The notes: a model not told the origin generated them from the sequence alone. A stretch of DNA of 37,247 nt from an uncultured Planctomycetaceae bacterium (GCA_937919915.1 CALFOL010000305.1:1-37247), one strand, 5' to 3'. Counted from the first letter of the stretch, positions 17,722-27,375 are shown. Made by a program: numbers and translations.

Positions 17722-17729
17722 ACTACCAA

Positions 17730-17743
17730 TCTAGAACACTAGA
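17730..17743. promoter_or_regulatory. Putative palindromic operator TCTAG-AACA-CTAGA
   Basis: Perfect 5-bp arms 10 nt upstream of the GntR-family start codon. Confidence 0.4.
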
Positions 17744-17753
17744 ATGGCGTGCT

Positions 17754-18146
17754 ATGATCATTTCGATTGATGCTTCCAACGGCCTGGCGATTTACGACCA
17801 GATCGTTCGGCAAATCAAATTCGCGATCGCCAGCGAAGTGCTGCGGCCTGGTGAAATGGTGCCTTCCGTCCGGGAAATGGCTAAGCAAACAGCCGTCAAC
17901 CCGAACACGGTGTCGCGTGCTTATCGCGAATTGCAGTCGGAAGGAATTCTGGAAGTCGTCCGCGGGACTGGACTTCAGGTCACCAAAACGGCCGTGAAGC
18001 AGTGCCGCAAAGACCGCCAGGGACTTATCCAGGAACGGCTGCGAGCCGTGCTTGAGGAAGCTCAGCAAAGCCAGCTTGGCGATGACGAAATCCGTCAGCT
18101 GTTTGAATCAGAACTGGCTCGACTTAACGAAAAGGGGGATGCGTGA
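17754..18146 (+). CDS. GntR-family transcriptional regulator (YtrA-like, no large effector domain)
   Basis: 130 aa; GLAIYDQIVRQIKFAIASEVLRPGEMVPSVREMAKQTAVNPNTVSRAYRELQSEGILEVVRGTG; followed by an ABC transporter. Confidence 0.93.
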   Translation: MIISIDASNGLAIYDQIVRQIKFAIASEVLRPGEMVPSVREMAKQTAVNPNTVSRAYRELQSEGILEVVRGTGLQVTKTAVKQCRKDRQGLIQERLRAVLEEAQQSQLGDDEIRQLFESELARLNEKGDA

Positions 18147-19048
18147 TGAGTGCCGTCTTTGAGCTGAAGAATGTCACAAAGCAGTTCGGCCGTCAGGTCG
18201 CGCTGAACAATGTTTCGCTGGTGGGTGAAAGCGGGACCGTTGTCGCGTTACTGGGCGAAAACGGAGCTGGCAAGACCACCGCACTGCGAATTCTGCTGGG
18301 GCTGCTGGAACCGGACAGTGGAGCGGCGCGCGTCTTTGGCCTGGACAGCTGGAACCATGGTCAGGAAATTCGCCGACGTGTCGGATATGTTCCCGACCGC
18401 CCCGCCCTTTACGAATGGATGACGGTTGACGAAATCGGCTGGTACTGCGGTGGCTTCTATGATCAGTCATTCGTCAAAAATTATCGCCGCATGATCTGCG
18501 AATTCGGGCTGCCGCTGAAGAAACGCATCAGCACGATGTCGCGAGGCATGAAGGCGAAAGTCGGGCTGGCGTTGTCGATTTCTCACGAACCCGAATTGCT
18601 GATTCTGGATGAACCCACGTCGGGCCTCGATCCGATCGTCCGGCGAGAATTCCTCGAAAGCATGGTCGATGTGGCGGCAACAGATCGTACGGTGCTGCTG
18701 TCGAGTCACCAGATTCCCGAAGTTGAACGTATTGCGGATGTTGTCTGCATTGTAAAGCACGGTCAGCTGGAAATTGTTGAACGGCTGGAAGACCTCAAGG
18801 CAAGCCTCACGGAATTAACGGTGACAATGCAAAACGGAGCCACCGACATTCCGACTCCGCCCGGCGTGCTGATTCATCGAATCCAAAAAGATCGTCAGTG
18901 GCGTTTGCTGGTTCGTCACGCGCGGGCATCGGAAATCGAAGAATTTCGGCAGGACGTCAACGTCGCGGCGGTCGAATTGAAGCAGCCGACGCTGGAAGAC
19001 ATTTACGTCGGCTACATGCAGGGCGGTTCAAGTGATGGCAAGAGTTGA
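18146..19048 (+). CDS. ABC transporter ATP-binding protein
   Basis: GENGAGKTTALRILLGLLEPDSG (Walker A), MSRGMKAKVGLALSI (signature variant), LLILDEPTSGLDP (Walker B). ATG at 18146 overlaps the GntR TGA; GTG at 18143 is an alternative start. Confidence 0.94.
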   Translation: MSAVFELKNVTKQFGRQVALNNVSLVGESGTVVALLGENGAGKTTALRILLGLLEPDSGAARVFGLDSWNHGQEIRRRVGYVPDRPALYEWMTVDEIGWYCGGFYDQSFVKNYRRMICEFGLPLKKRISTMSRGMKAKVGLALSISHEPELLILDEPTSGLDPIVRREFLESMVDVAATDRTVLLSSHQIPEVERIADVVCIVKHGQLEIVERLEDLKASLTELTVTMQNGATDIPTPPGVLIHRIQKDRQWRLLVRHARASEIEEFRQDVNVAAVELKQPTLEDIYVGYMQGGSSDGKS

Positions 19049-19092
19049 ACTCTGATGTGGAGCAAGTTTCGAAAAGTCGAGGTCATCTGCAG

Positions 19093-19148
19093 CGAAAGTC
19101 GTCAAGACTTTCGGCGGGGTAATTCCGAAATTCTTGACGAGCTTCGCG
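19093..19148. repeat. REP-like hairpin pair, 'CGAAAGTCGTCAAGACTTTCG' family
   Basis: CGAAAGTC-GTCAA-GACTTTCG (8-bp perfect stem, 19093..19113) followed by degenerate inverted copy CCGAAATTCTTGACGAGCTTCG. Confidence 0.75.
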
Positions 19149-19231
19149 ACAGGAAAAAGTAAACGGCTCAGGACTTCACGCAACGTTGCAAGACTGGTGG
19201 CACGAAGAACAACGGCGACAGGTGCAGAAAT

Positions 19232-22200
19232 ATGAACTCATCAATTGCTCTAAGACTTCTGTGGAAAGAGTACCGCATGCAGCGGGGACTCTGGCTGGCG
19301 ATGGCGTTTGGCTGTTTCGTGATTCAGGCAGTCATTTCCCTGGTAACGCAAAACAGTCTGGACGCATTGCTGGGCATGGTGCCGACGGTGGTAATGCTGA
19401 CGTTCTTCTACACCATCGGATCCGGCGCAATTTCATTCGCCATTGAACGCGAAGAAGGCACGCAGATCAGGCCAGTGATGCTTGGCTGTCCAGCCGGGCT
19501 GACGCTGACGGTTAAAGTTGTGTTTGGAATCCTGGCAACGATTTTATTGTTCGTAACGACTGCCTGTTCCGGCCTGCTAATGTCACAGGGCAGTCTCACT
19601 CTGCCAACAGGTTTTATCCCCAGGAACGTTCCTGACGCCATGCTGCCCGTCGTTGTTTTGATGGTTGCTCTGGTATATCTGGGAGCACTGTTGTGGTCGA
19701 TGTTCTTTTCGCTGTTAACTCGAACGGTCATTCTCGCGCTTGGACTTGCGGTGATCGCGATGATTGCGTCGTACTCATTCGTTGCTGTTGTGCTGTCCGA
19801 GGCGTTTGACGTGCGTCGCCAGTCACCGACCGCCGTGGAATTCTTCGTCGCGTCGCTGTTGCCGATTGGACTTTCGCTGCTGTTGCTGCTCGTCAACTAT
19901 CTGTTGACTCATCATTGGCTGAATCATGTGTTTTTTGATCAGCGAACAGTCAAATCGCCTTCGTTCTTCCGTCGATTCCGCCTGAGCCGATCTTCTTTGG
20001 ATGGTGGGTTGACCGTTGAAATCGGTGGTGAAGATCGCACGGCCTTCGAAGTGATTGATGCTGACGTCGCCACGGTCCAACCGCCGCCGCGAATTGGCCT
20101 GAGTCTGCTGTATTCGATGTGGGGGCCGAATCGCTGGCGTCATCTGCGGTTTTTGCGCTGGAAGGAAGCTCTGGAAACAAGAAAAGCGTTTCTCGGTTTT
20201 CTGCTCGCTGCAGTGCTGTTCGTTATCTGGAATGCCAGTAGGCTTTGGGGTCCGAACGACGCTGCTGGTGTTGTAGCGTTCTTTGGTTTTGGAGCCTGTC
20301 TTTGCTGCGGCGTGATGGCGTTCCGCAAAGAACAGACGGGCCATCTGTATCAAAAACTCGCCGACATGGGGCTGAATCCGCGAACGGTATGGTTCAGCAA
20401 ACATCTTGTCTGGCTGGTGCGAGCGTTCATCAGCTTTGTCATGATTTTGGTGTTTGCTGTACTGACGGTCGACTTGACTCGTGGGGCAATGGGACCAATT
20501 GACCTGAGCTGGCTTGACGCACGGTTTGATCGTTCGACGACCTCACCAGTCCGAGGATTGATGGAGATTGCGGCAGGCATCATGACCCTGGGGCTCACGA
20601 TGTATGCCATTGGCCAGGCCTGTTCGCAGCTGATTCGTTCCTCCATCGTGTCGATCTTTGTTGCGTTTCTACTGGCGATGATCACGTTCGGATGGGCTTC
20701 GGCGTGTGGGTTCTTTGGTGTTCCTTGGATGTTGTCCGTGTTGCCTCTGGCCGTTGGCTGTCTGCTGGTCACATGGTTTCGCACGCGGTCATGGATGCTG
20801 GACGACCACCGCCGACAGACATGGACGCTGCCAGCGATATCCATCATCGCTGCGGTTGCCTGTGCGTATTTCGGTACAGGTCTGTTCCGAGTTTATCAGG
20901 TGCCGTGGGTTGCGCCCGTTTATGCCAGTGCTGACGGCACGAACCCATCCGCAAACATCCGCGATGGCTTGAGCGACGAACAACGCACGCGTTTGCTGTC
21001 TCCGGTGACGGCAAAGGAAAAAGAAACGTTTGCGATGTATCGCAGGGCGGCCGAATTGCTGCCCGTGGATTCGCCCGAGACGAAAGAAGCGGTCCGCAAA
21101 ATTCTGCAGGAAGCAACGGCTTCTGCTGAGTGTGCTGAGTTCAGCCCGGCCGATGCCAACTTGTTAACCGTCAAGGAATCCACCGCCACTAAGATATTCA
21201 CGTCCATTGTCAATGGAGTTCTGACTGACGCATACAACCAACATGAAGCTGGACATCCGGACGTTGCCCTGGATCGGTTTCGTAGTGCTTTCGCAATCAG
21301 TCGACATGCGGCCGGTCGCGGCGAGCAGGTTGCATTTTTTAACAGTCGGCAATTGACGAATAAGACGCTAACGGCAATTCAGCAGTGGGCTCAACACGAA
21401 GATGTCGGCAAGCCGCTGCTTGAACGTGCAATGGAAATCATTGACGAGCATCGTAAGCAAATGATTTCGCTGGAGGCCGTAGGTTATGCAACTGCTGTGG
21501 TGACACGTAACACGCTGAATGCCGATGTGCTGACATTGACAGAACTGATTGGCCACTCCGAGGACAAGTTCACGTTCCTTCTGGCGACGCAGTTTCCCGG
21601 TGAACGAACTCGCTGGCAACGCCTGATGAACAATCTGGATTCGTATGATGCCGCGACGACAGCCGATTACCGCAGGCAGCAGTTGGCGGCGAAGAATGGA
21701 TCCGGAAACGGAATGTCCGAATGGTTGGATCAAGAAACTGTACACCTTCTGTCCAGCGGACAGACGTACTCCCACCTACCGCCACGGCACCTGCGTCAGT
21801 CAACACCGGCCATGAACCATCTATGTCATGGAACTCCGCTGGTTCGCTGCCGACAGGACGTCGCCACGGAATGCGAAATTCGAGCCACAAAGGTCATGCT
21901 GCAATTGCTGCTGGCGCGCTCAGAATCAAAAACGTACCCGGAAACGCTGAGCGAATTCGACGCGTCACTGAACGACCCGTGGAATAACCAGCCTTTTGTG
22001 TGGTACCCAAAAGGGCTGGGTGCAAATCTGATGCAACGCGATATCACAGTCGTTGCGGCGAACACTCCGTTTCTCGTTTCGACACCCGGCAATATGGTAC
22101 GCATTCAACCCCAGCTTTTGCCGACAGCGGAAAGCGAGGCCCTTGCCAACCTCCACAGTGGTGCCTCGTCCGGCATGAGCGGTTTTGGTTTTGACGATCC

Positions 22201-22393
22201 AGAGCCAGTCGCCGATGAGGATGCCGATCTATTGCAGTGGCAACAAGCTGAAGAAGCGTTGATGCGCAAAGTGTTTCAGTTGACTGTAATCGGACGAATT
22301 GTCGGCTCGACAGACTTTTCGATCTGGAAACTGCCGGCGCAGGACGTAGCAGATGAAGCGGAAGTGGATGAAGCCGAGGCCGAAGCTGAATAG
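19232..22393 (+). CDS. ABC-type permease with a large C-terminal extracytoplasmic domain
   Basis: 1053 aa; many hydrophobic segments in the first ~570 aa (e.g. GLWLAMAFGCFVIQAVISLV, AFLLAMITFGWASACGFFGVPW), then ~480 aa largely hydrophilic; downstream of the ABC ATPase. Confidence 0.85.
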   Translation: MNSSIALRLLWKEYRMQRGLWLAMAFGCFVIQAVISLVTQNSLDALLGMVPTVVMLTFFYTIGSGAISFAIEREEGTQIRPVMLGCPAGLTLTVKVVFGILATILLFVTTACSGLLMSQGSLTLPTGFIPRNVPDAMLPVVVLMVALVYLGALLWSMFFSLLTRTVILALGLAVIAMIASYSFVAVVLSEAFDVRRQSPTAVEFFVASLLPIGLSLLLLLVNYLLTHHWLNHVFFDQRTVKSPSFFRRFRLSRSSLDGGLTVEIGGEDRTAFEVIDADVATVQPPPRIGLSLLYSMWGPNRWRHLRFLRWKEALETRKAFLGFLLAAVLFVIWNASRLWGPNDAAGVVAFFGFGACLCCGVMAFRKEQTGHLYQKLADMGLNPRTVWFSKHLVWLVRAFISFVMILVFAVLTVDLTRGAMGPIDLSWLDARFDRSTTSPVRGLMEIAAGIMTLGLTMYAIGQACSQLIRSSIVSIFVAFLLAMITFGWASACGFFGVPWMLSVLPLAVGCLLVTWFRTRSWMLDDHRRQTWTLPAISIIAAVACAYFGTGLFRVYQVPWVAPVYASADGTNPSANIRDGLSDEQRTRLLSPVTAKEKETFAMYRRAAELLPVDSPETKEAVRKILQEATASAECAEFSPADANLLTVKESTATKIFTSIVNGVLTDAYNQHEAGHPDVALDRFRSAFAISRHAAGRGEQVAFFNSRQLTNKTLTAIQQWAQHEDVGKPLLERAMEIIDEHRKQMISLEAVGYATAVVTRNTLNADVLTLTELIGHSEDKFTFLLATQFPGERTRWQRLMNNLDSYDAATTADYRRQQLAAKNGSGNGMSEWLDQETVHLLSSGQTYSHLPPRHLRQSTPAMNHLCHGTPLVRCRQDVATECEIRATKVMLQLLLARSESKTYPETLSEFDASLNDPWNNQPFVWYPKGLGANLMQRDITVVAANTPFLVSTPGNMVRIQPQLLPTAESEALANLHSGASSGMSGFGFDDPEPVADEDADLLQWQQAEEALMRKVFQLTVIGRIVGSTDFSIWKLPAQDVADEAEVDEAEAEAE

Positions 22394-22405
22394 TCAATCG
22401 GGTAC

Positions 22406-22456
22406 CACACCTTCGCGGAAGGTGTGCAGCGCAGCCGCAGGAAACCGCTTACTCGG
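22406..22456. repeat. 'GGAAACCGCT' hairpin unit (same family as 17441..17640)
   Basis: CACACCTTC-GCG-GAAGGTGTG (9-bp perfect stem) + CAGCGCAGCCGCAGGAAACCGCTTACTCGGCTGC. Confidence 0.72.
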
Positions 22457-22463
22457 CTGCAAA

Positions 22464-23003
22464 CTACGAAAACAACCTGTCAACGCGAACGGCGAGCGAA
22501 CAGTCGCCGCAAATATCGACCATCAGCGATTCGGCATGATCGACTGGCTGGTAATCGCCGTCGGCGTCTAATCTTAACGCCTGCAATGTGTTTGCTTCGG
22601 GGTCGATGATCAGATACCACGGCACGGCTTGTTGCTGGTAGATTTGCTTCTTGAACGTCAGATCACGTTCGCGTGTACTGGCGGACAGGATTTCGACAAC
22701 CAGTGCCGGGACTTGTTCCACATGCTTTTCCGGAGGGCCGCCACAAACGACGGTTACGTCGGGACGCAGAATGGTGTCGCGAGAAATGATCCAGTCGATT
22801 TCTGCAAGCACTGTGGCGCGACAGCCGGAAGCTTCAACCGCAGAGTCAAGTGCTGCCGCAATTCGGACGTTAGCGCTAGCATGTCGACCGAACGGACTGG
22901 GTGTCATTGCCACGGCCACACCGTTCCACAGCTCCCAATCTCCCTCCCAGTGCTGATAGTCGTCGATTGTGTAGTGCGGTTGGTATTTTTCGACCTTGCT
23001 CAT
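22464..23003 (-). CDS. Uma2-family (DUF820) endonuclease-like protein
   Basis: MSKVEKYQPHYTIDDYQHWEGDWELWNGVAVAMTPSPFGRHASANVRIAAALDSAVEASGCRATVLAEIDWIISRDTILRPDVTVVCG...LVVEILSASTRERDLTFKKQIY; start at 23003 preferred over 23078 by comparison with the paralog. Confidence 0.9.
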   Translation of the reverse strand: MSKVEKYQPHYTIDDYQHWEGDWELWNGVAVAMTPSPFGRHASANVRIAAALDSAVEASGCRATVLAEIDWIISRDTILRPDVTVVCGGPPEKHVEQVPALVVEILSASTRERDLTFKKQIYQQQAVPWYLIIDPEANTLQALRLDADGDYQPVDHAESLMVDICGDCSLAVRVDRLFS

Positions 23004-23206
23004 GCAGGAAATGCCTGACAGGTGGGTAAGTTTAGACGCTTTCATTGTCCAGCGGCTGGCTTTTAAGTCAAGATGCATTCAACGCAGAACGCTGCTGAGT
23101 TCTTACACAGTGTCTACCGGATCTTATCGTGTTCATTTGTCGTTGCTTGCAGTCGCGCCTGTGGCGAAGCATAAGCAACCCCAACCATTCCACTGGATCG
23201 TTTTCC

Positions 23207-26200
23207 ATGCGCCCGTCAGTTCTTTTTATGGTGCTCAGCCTGCCGTTTCTCGCTGCTGCTGTTGCCGACGACCTCCCCACAGGGGTCAGCAATTCGCAGA
23301 ACCCGGCCGACGTTTCTCTGACGCCCGCTGAGTCACTGGCACGCATGACTGTGCCGGACGGTTTTTCCGTGACGCTGTTTGCGGGCGAACCGGACATCCG
23401 GCGACCGATTGCATTCGACTTCGATGATCGCGGGCGACTGTGGGTGGTGGAAAACTATTCGCACCCTAAGTGGAAAGAAGGTAACGGCACAGATCGCATC
23501 GTTATTCTCGAAGACACGGACAACGACGGACAGTTCGACAAACGAAAGATCTTCTACGACAAGGGACGATACCTGACCGGATTGGCCGTGGGGCACGGCG
23601 GAGTGTGGATCGCCAACACGCCGGAACTTTCTTTCATCCCGGATCGCGACGGAGACGATCAGCCGGATTCTGCCCCGCAGGTGATGTTGGATGGCTTTCA
23701 GGTTTCTTCCAACAATGTGCTGAACAATTTTCATTGGGGACCAGACGGCTGGCTGTATGGAGCCATCGGTCTGTCGTCGAACTCGCTCGTCGGCAAACCG
23801 GGCGCACCGGCTGACCAACGCGTGCAGATCACACGCGGTCTGTGGCGGTTTCATCCGGTGACTCATGTGTTCGAAAAAATTGCGGAAGGCATGGTGAATC
23901 CGTGGGGAGCCGACTTCAACGAATACGGCGACCTGATCACGGCCAACACCGTGATCGCGCATCTGTGGCACATCGTGCCCGGCATGTATTGCGAACGGCG
24001 AGCCAACGAGCGAGACAATCCGTACGCTTACAGTCGCATTCAGACGATCGCGAATCACCTGCACTGGGGCGGCGGCGGTTGGCAAAGCTCGCGAGCTCCC
24101 GAAAACCAGAAGCCGCCGACAAAAGATGACGACGCTGGTCACCACGATGACAAATACCACCGGCACTCCGTCGCTGGCGGCGGGCACGCTCATTGCGGCG
24201 CGATGATTTACCTGGCGGACAACTGGCCGAAGAAGTACCGCGGAACGTTTCTGACGAACAACCTGCACGGTAGTCGAGTCAACAACGACCGGCTGGGGCC
24301 GAAGCGATCGACCTACGTCGGCGAACATGCAGAAGACTTGTTGTTCGCGAACGACCCGTGGTTTCGCGGGATGAACATCAAGTACGGCCCTGATGGCGGA
24401 GTTTACATTTCCGACTGGCACGACTTTGGCGAATGCCACGACAGCGACGGCAGTCATCGCAGCAGCGGGCGCGTGTACAAATTCGTCTACGGTACCGTCG
24501 ACAAGCCACGGACGAATCTGCAGCAGCGTTCGTCGCTGGAGCTCGCGGAGCTGCATCTTCACAACAACGAATGGTACGTCCGACACGCGCGGCGGCTGCT
24601 GCACGAACGAGCTGTCGGCGGTAGCGACATCAGCGAGGCCACTGCTCGTCTGCGAGAAATCTTCGCGGGTGATGCTGAAGAAACGGACAAGCTGCGAGCA
24701 CTTTGGACGCTGTACTGCGTGGGCGAGTTGCCGCAGTCGAAACTTGTCGAATTGCTCCATCATCGCAGCGAACACGTTCGCCGATGGGCCGTGCGATTTC
24801 TCGTCGACCACCGGCCCTGCGACACGTCGCCTCATTCTGTTGACGACGCGATCTCTGCGGAAACGATCGACCGCTTCACTCACTTGGCGGCCAACGATGC
24901 GTCGGCCAAGGTTCGGCTCGAAGTGGCATGTGCTCTGCAACGGCTTCCACACAAACATCGGCTGCCAATCGCTGCTGCTCTGACAAGCCACGCGGAAGAC
25001 GCGACCGATCCGTATCTGCCGCTGATGACGTGGTATGGACTCGAACCGGCCGTGCCGAACAACGCAGTGGCGGTTTTGCGTCTGGCGGCTGCGTCAAAAC
25101 TTTCGTTGGTCCGGCAGTACATCGCACGACGACTGGTCGATCAGGAATCTCCAGCGATCGACGCGGTCATCACTGCCGCCGCCAGCCACAAGAAGGAAGC
25201 CGTTCGCCGCGATTTGCTGCTCGGAACGGTTGAAGCTCTCGACGGACTGGGCACTCAACAGCCTCCACAAACCTGGTCGCATCTCTACGCAGAAGTTGCC
25301 ACAGCGAAGGATCCTCAACTGCGATCGATCGCCGTTAAGCTGGCAACAATCTTCGGTGACAAGCAGGCTATTGGCAATCTGCGAAACACCGTCATGAACA
25401 ACGATTCAGATGACGCGGATCGTCGCGAAGCTCTGACCTCCCTGCTGCAACTTGAAGATGGAGCTCCCGTCGACATGCTGCACAAGCTTGTCAACGAAGA
25501 TTCCGCCCTGCGGCGCGACGCGATTCTGGCACTCGGCGTGAAAAATTCGCCCGCAACCACGAAAGTGTTGCTCGCCAGCTACGCATCGCTGACACCTCAG
25601 CAAAAGCAAGATGCTGTTGGTGTCCTGGCAACGAGGCAATCGTTCGCCAATGCTCTGCTGGATGCCATCGAAGACGGCAGCGTCGACCGCAGCGATGTTT
25701 CGGCTTACACGCTACAGCAACTGCGATCGTTCAACGTCGACGAGTTACAAAGTCGCATCAAAACTCTCTGGGCCAACGACACGGCCACGCTGCTGAAGTC
25801 GGATGAAATCGTGGCCTACCAAAAACGCATGTCACCCGACTTTCTGGCTCAGGGAAGCGCCACGGCCGGTCGTCTGGTGTTTGCTCGAACCTGTGCCAAG
25901 TGCCACACGCTGTTCGGCGAAGGCGGCACCATCGCACCGGACCTGACGGGTTCCGGCCGCAGGAAACCGGACTACGTGCTGCGAAATTTGATCGATCCCA
26001 GCGCCGAGATCGACGCGGCCTATCGTTTGACCACCGTGCTGACCGCCGATGGCCGATTGTTCAACGGTTTCATGATGCATCAGGATGACAAGTGGCTCAT
26101 CGTGAGAACTCTGGACGCCAGGATTCGACTCAACCTGAACGACGTCGACGAACTAGTAACGTCGAATGTCTCGATGATGCCCGAAGGCATGCTGCGAACC

Positions 26201-26281
26201 TTCACCACCGAACAGGTCCGCGACCTGCTGGTGTATCTCGCCAGCGACGACCAAGTGGCTCTGCCAGAATCGACACAGTAA
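23207..26281 (+). CDS. PVC-type membrane-bound dehydrogenase (beta-propeller) with HEAT-like repeats and C-terminal cytochrome c
   Basis: MRPSVLFMVLSLPFLAAAVADD signal; RMTVPDGFSVTLFAGEPDIRRPIAFDFDDRGRLWVVENYSHP; HEAT-like middle; CAKCHTLFGEGGTIAPDLTGSGR. ORF track start 23129 is probably too far upstream. Confidence 0.92.
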   Translation: MRPSVLFMVLSLPFLAAAVADDLPTGVSNSQNPADVSLTPAESLARMTVPDGFSVTLFAGEPDIRRPIAFDFDDRGRLWVVENYSHPKWKEGNGTDRIVILEDTDNDGQFDKRKIFYDKGRYLTGLAVGHGGVWIANTPELSFIPDRDGDDQPDSAPQVMLDGFQVSSNNVLNNFHWGPDGWLYGAIGLSSNSLVGKPGAPADQRVQITRGLWRFHPVTHVFEKIAEGMVNPWGADFNEYGDLITANTVIAHLWHIVPGMYCERRANERDNPYAYSRIQTIANHLHWGGGGWQSSRAPENQKPPTKDDDAGHHDDKYHRHSVAGGGHAHCGAMIYLADNWPKKYRGTFLTNNLHGSRVNNDRLGPKRSTYVGEHAEDLLFANDPWFRGMNIKYGPDGGVYISDWHDFGECHDSDGSHRSSGRVYKFVYGTVDKPRTNLQQRSSLELAELHLHNNEWYVRHARRLLHERAVGGSDISEATARLREIFAGDAEETDKLRALWTLYCVGELPQSKLVELLHHRSEHVRRWAVRFLVDHRPCDTSPHSVDDAISAETIDRFTHLAANDASAKVRLEVACALQRLPHKHRLPIAAALTSHAEDATDPYLPLMTWYGLEPAVPNNAVAVLRLAAASKLSLVRQYIARRLVDQESPAIDAVITAAASHKKEAVRRDLLLGTVEALDGLGTQQPPQTWSHLYAEVATAKDPQLRSIAVKLATIFGDKQAIGNLRNTVMNNDSDDADRREALTSLLQLEDGAPVDMLHKLVNEDSALRRDAILALGVKNSPATTKVLLASYASLTPQQKQDAVGVLATRQSFANALLDAIEDGSVDRSDVSAYTLQQLRSFNVDELQSRIKTLWANDTATLLKSDEIVAYQKRMSPDFLAQGSATAGRLVFARTCAKCHTLFGEGGTIAPDLTGSGRRKPDYVLRNLIDPSAEIDAAYRLTTVLTADGRLFNGFMMHQDDKWLIVRTLDARIRLNLNDVDELVTSNVSMMPEGMLRTFTTEQVRDLLVYLASDDQVALPESTQ

Positions 26282-26285
26282 TTTC

Positions 26286-26440
26286 ATCCGCGTCTTCCGT
26301 GAAATCCGTGGTTCCGTTCTTGACTACGGATAACGCGGATAGCACGGATGAAACGCAAAGGATGCGAAGGCGCAAGGACGCAAAGGATGTACTGATCAAC
26401 GCGATTCCGTTGCACCTTCGCGTCCTTGCGCCTTTGCGTG
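26286..26440. repeat. Composite intergenic repeat: 'ATCCGTG' arms plus 'GCAAAGGCGCAAGGACGC' inverted repeat
   Basis: GCGAAGGCGCAAGGACGCAAAGG (26364..26386) pairs with CCTTCGCGTCCTTGCGCCTTTGC (26415..26437), 21/23; flanking ATCCGCGTCTTCCGTGAAATCCGTGG / CGGATAACGCGGATAGCACGGATG. Confidence 0.8.
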
Positions 26441-26532
26441 ACGTTCTTCTCTCAAGTTTGCCGCTTCCATTGATTGCAGACCGCGGTATCCTGTGCCGAA
26501 CAACAGCACTCAAGACGGTACCGGGAACCTCA

Positions 26533-27351
26533 ATGGATCTTCAACTTCAGGACAAAGTCGCTCTGGTCACAGGCGGTTCCAAGGGCATTGGCCTTGGAAT
26601 CGTACGTTCGTTGATCGCGGAAGGCGTCAAAGTAGTCAACGTAAATCGCAGTGAAGCCGAAGGCCGCGCACTGGAAGCGGAATACGCATCGCAGGACAAA
26701 GACTGCGTGTTCGTTCAGGGCGATTTGACGGACACCGACGCGTGTCGCAACGCGGTCGAAACAACTCTGCAACGCTTCGGTCGGATTGACATTCTGGTCA
26801 ACAACGCGGGAGTCAACGACGGCGCGGGACTCGACGCCGGCCCGGAAGCGTTCGTCGCGTCGCTGCAGAAGAACCTGATTCACTACTACGCGATGGCTCA
26901 TTACGCACTCGACGCATTAAAGCAGTCGAAAGGCTGTATCATCAATATCGGTTCGAAAGTGTGCGAAACCGGCCAGGGCGGAACGTCGGGCTACGCCGCA
27001 TCGAAAGGCGGAATCAACGGCCTGACACGCGAATGGGCGGTCGAATTGGCTTCGGACGGTGTTCGAGTCAACTGTGTGCTGCCCGCAGAAACCTGGACGC
27101 CGCTGTACGAAAAGTGTCTCGACGCGATGCCCGATCCTGCAGCTGCAAAGTCTGAAATCGAACGGTTGATTCCGCTGGGCCAACGTTTCACAACGATCGA
27201 AGAACTAGCTGACATGGCCGTGTTCCTTGCGTCGCCGCGTTCCAGTCACACCACCGGCCAGATCATCTTCGTCGATGGCGGGTACACTCACTTCGACCGC
27301 AAATGCACGATGGCCAGCGACGTGGCTGGCTTTGGCGCCGCTGCGAAGTAA
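26533..27351 (+). CDS. SDR-family oxidoreductase
   Basis: MDLQLQDKVALVTGGSKGIGLGIV (TGxxxGxG), NNAG, GYAASKGG (YxxxK), GQIIFVDGGYTH. ORF track start at 26092 runs through the repeat and the upstream CDS and is rejected. Confidence 0.95.
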   Translation: MDLQLQDKVALVTGGSKGIGLGIVRSLIAEGVKVVNVNRSEAEGRALEAEYASQDKDCVFVQGDLTDTDACRNAVETTLQRFGRIDILVNNAGVNDGAGLDAGPEAFVASLQKNLIHYYAMAHYALDALKQSKGCIINIGSKVCETGQGGTSGYAASKGGINGLTREWAVELASDGVRVNCVLPAETWTPLYEKCLDAMPDPAAAKSEIERLIPLGQRFTTIEELADMAVFLASPRSSHTTGQIIFVDGGYTHFDRKCTMASDVAGFGAAAK

Positions 27352-27358
27352 CCATTCT

Positions 27359-27375
27359 ATTCGTGAAATTCGTGA
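27359..27375. repeat. Solo half-arm of the ATTCGTG/CACGAAT repeat family
   Basis: ATTCGTGAAATTCGTGA between the SDR and methyltransferase genes. Confidence 0.45.

Noticed and set aside
22406-22426. CACACCTTCGCGGAAGGTGTG as a simple rho-independent terminator of the ABC operon
   Set aside because: No U-tract follows and it belongs to a larger repeated unit; a terminator role is possible but not supported by sequence.
22464-23078. Longer start (MHLDLKASRWTMKASKLTHLSGISC) for the Uma2 gene
   Set aside because: Homology with the paralog begins at MSKVEKY-equivalent; 23003 preferred.
23333-24991. 552-aa antisense ORF
   Set aside because: Fully overlaps the PVC-dehydrogenase/HEAT gene on the opposite strand; no recognisable motifs; shadow ORF typical of high-GC coding DNA.
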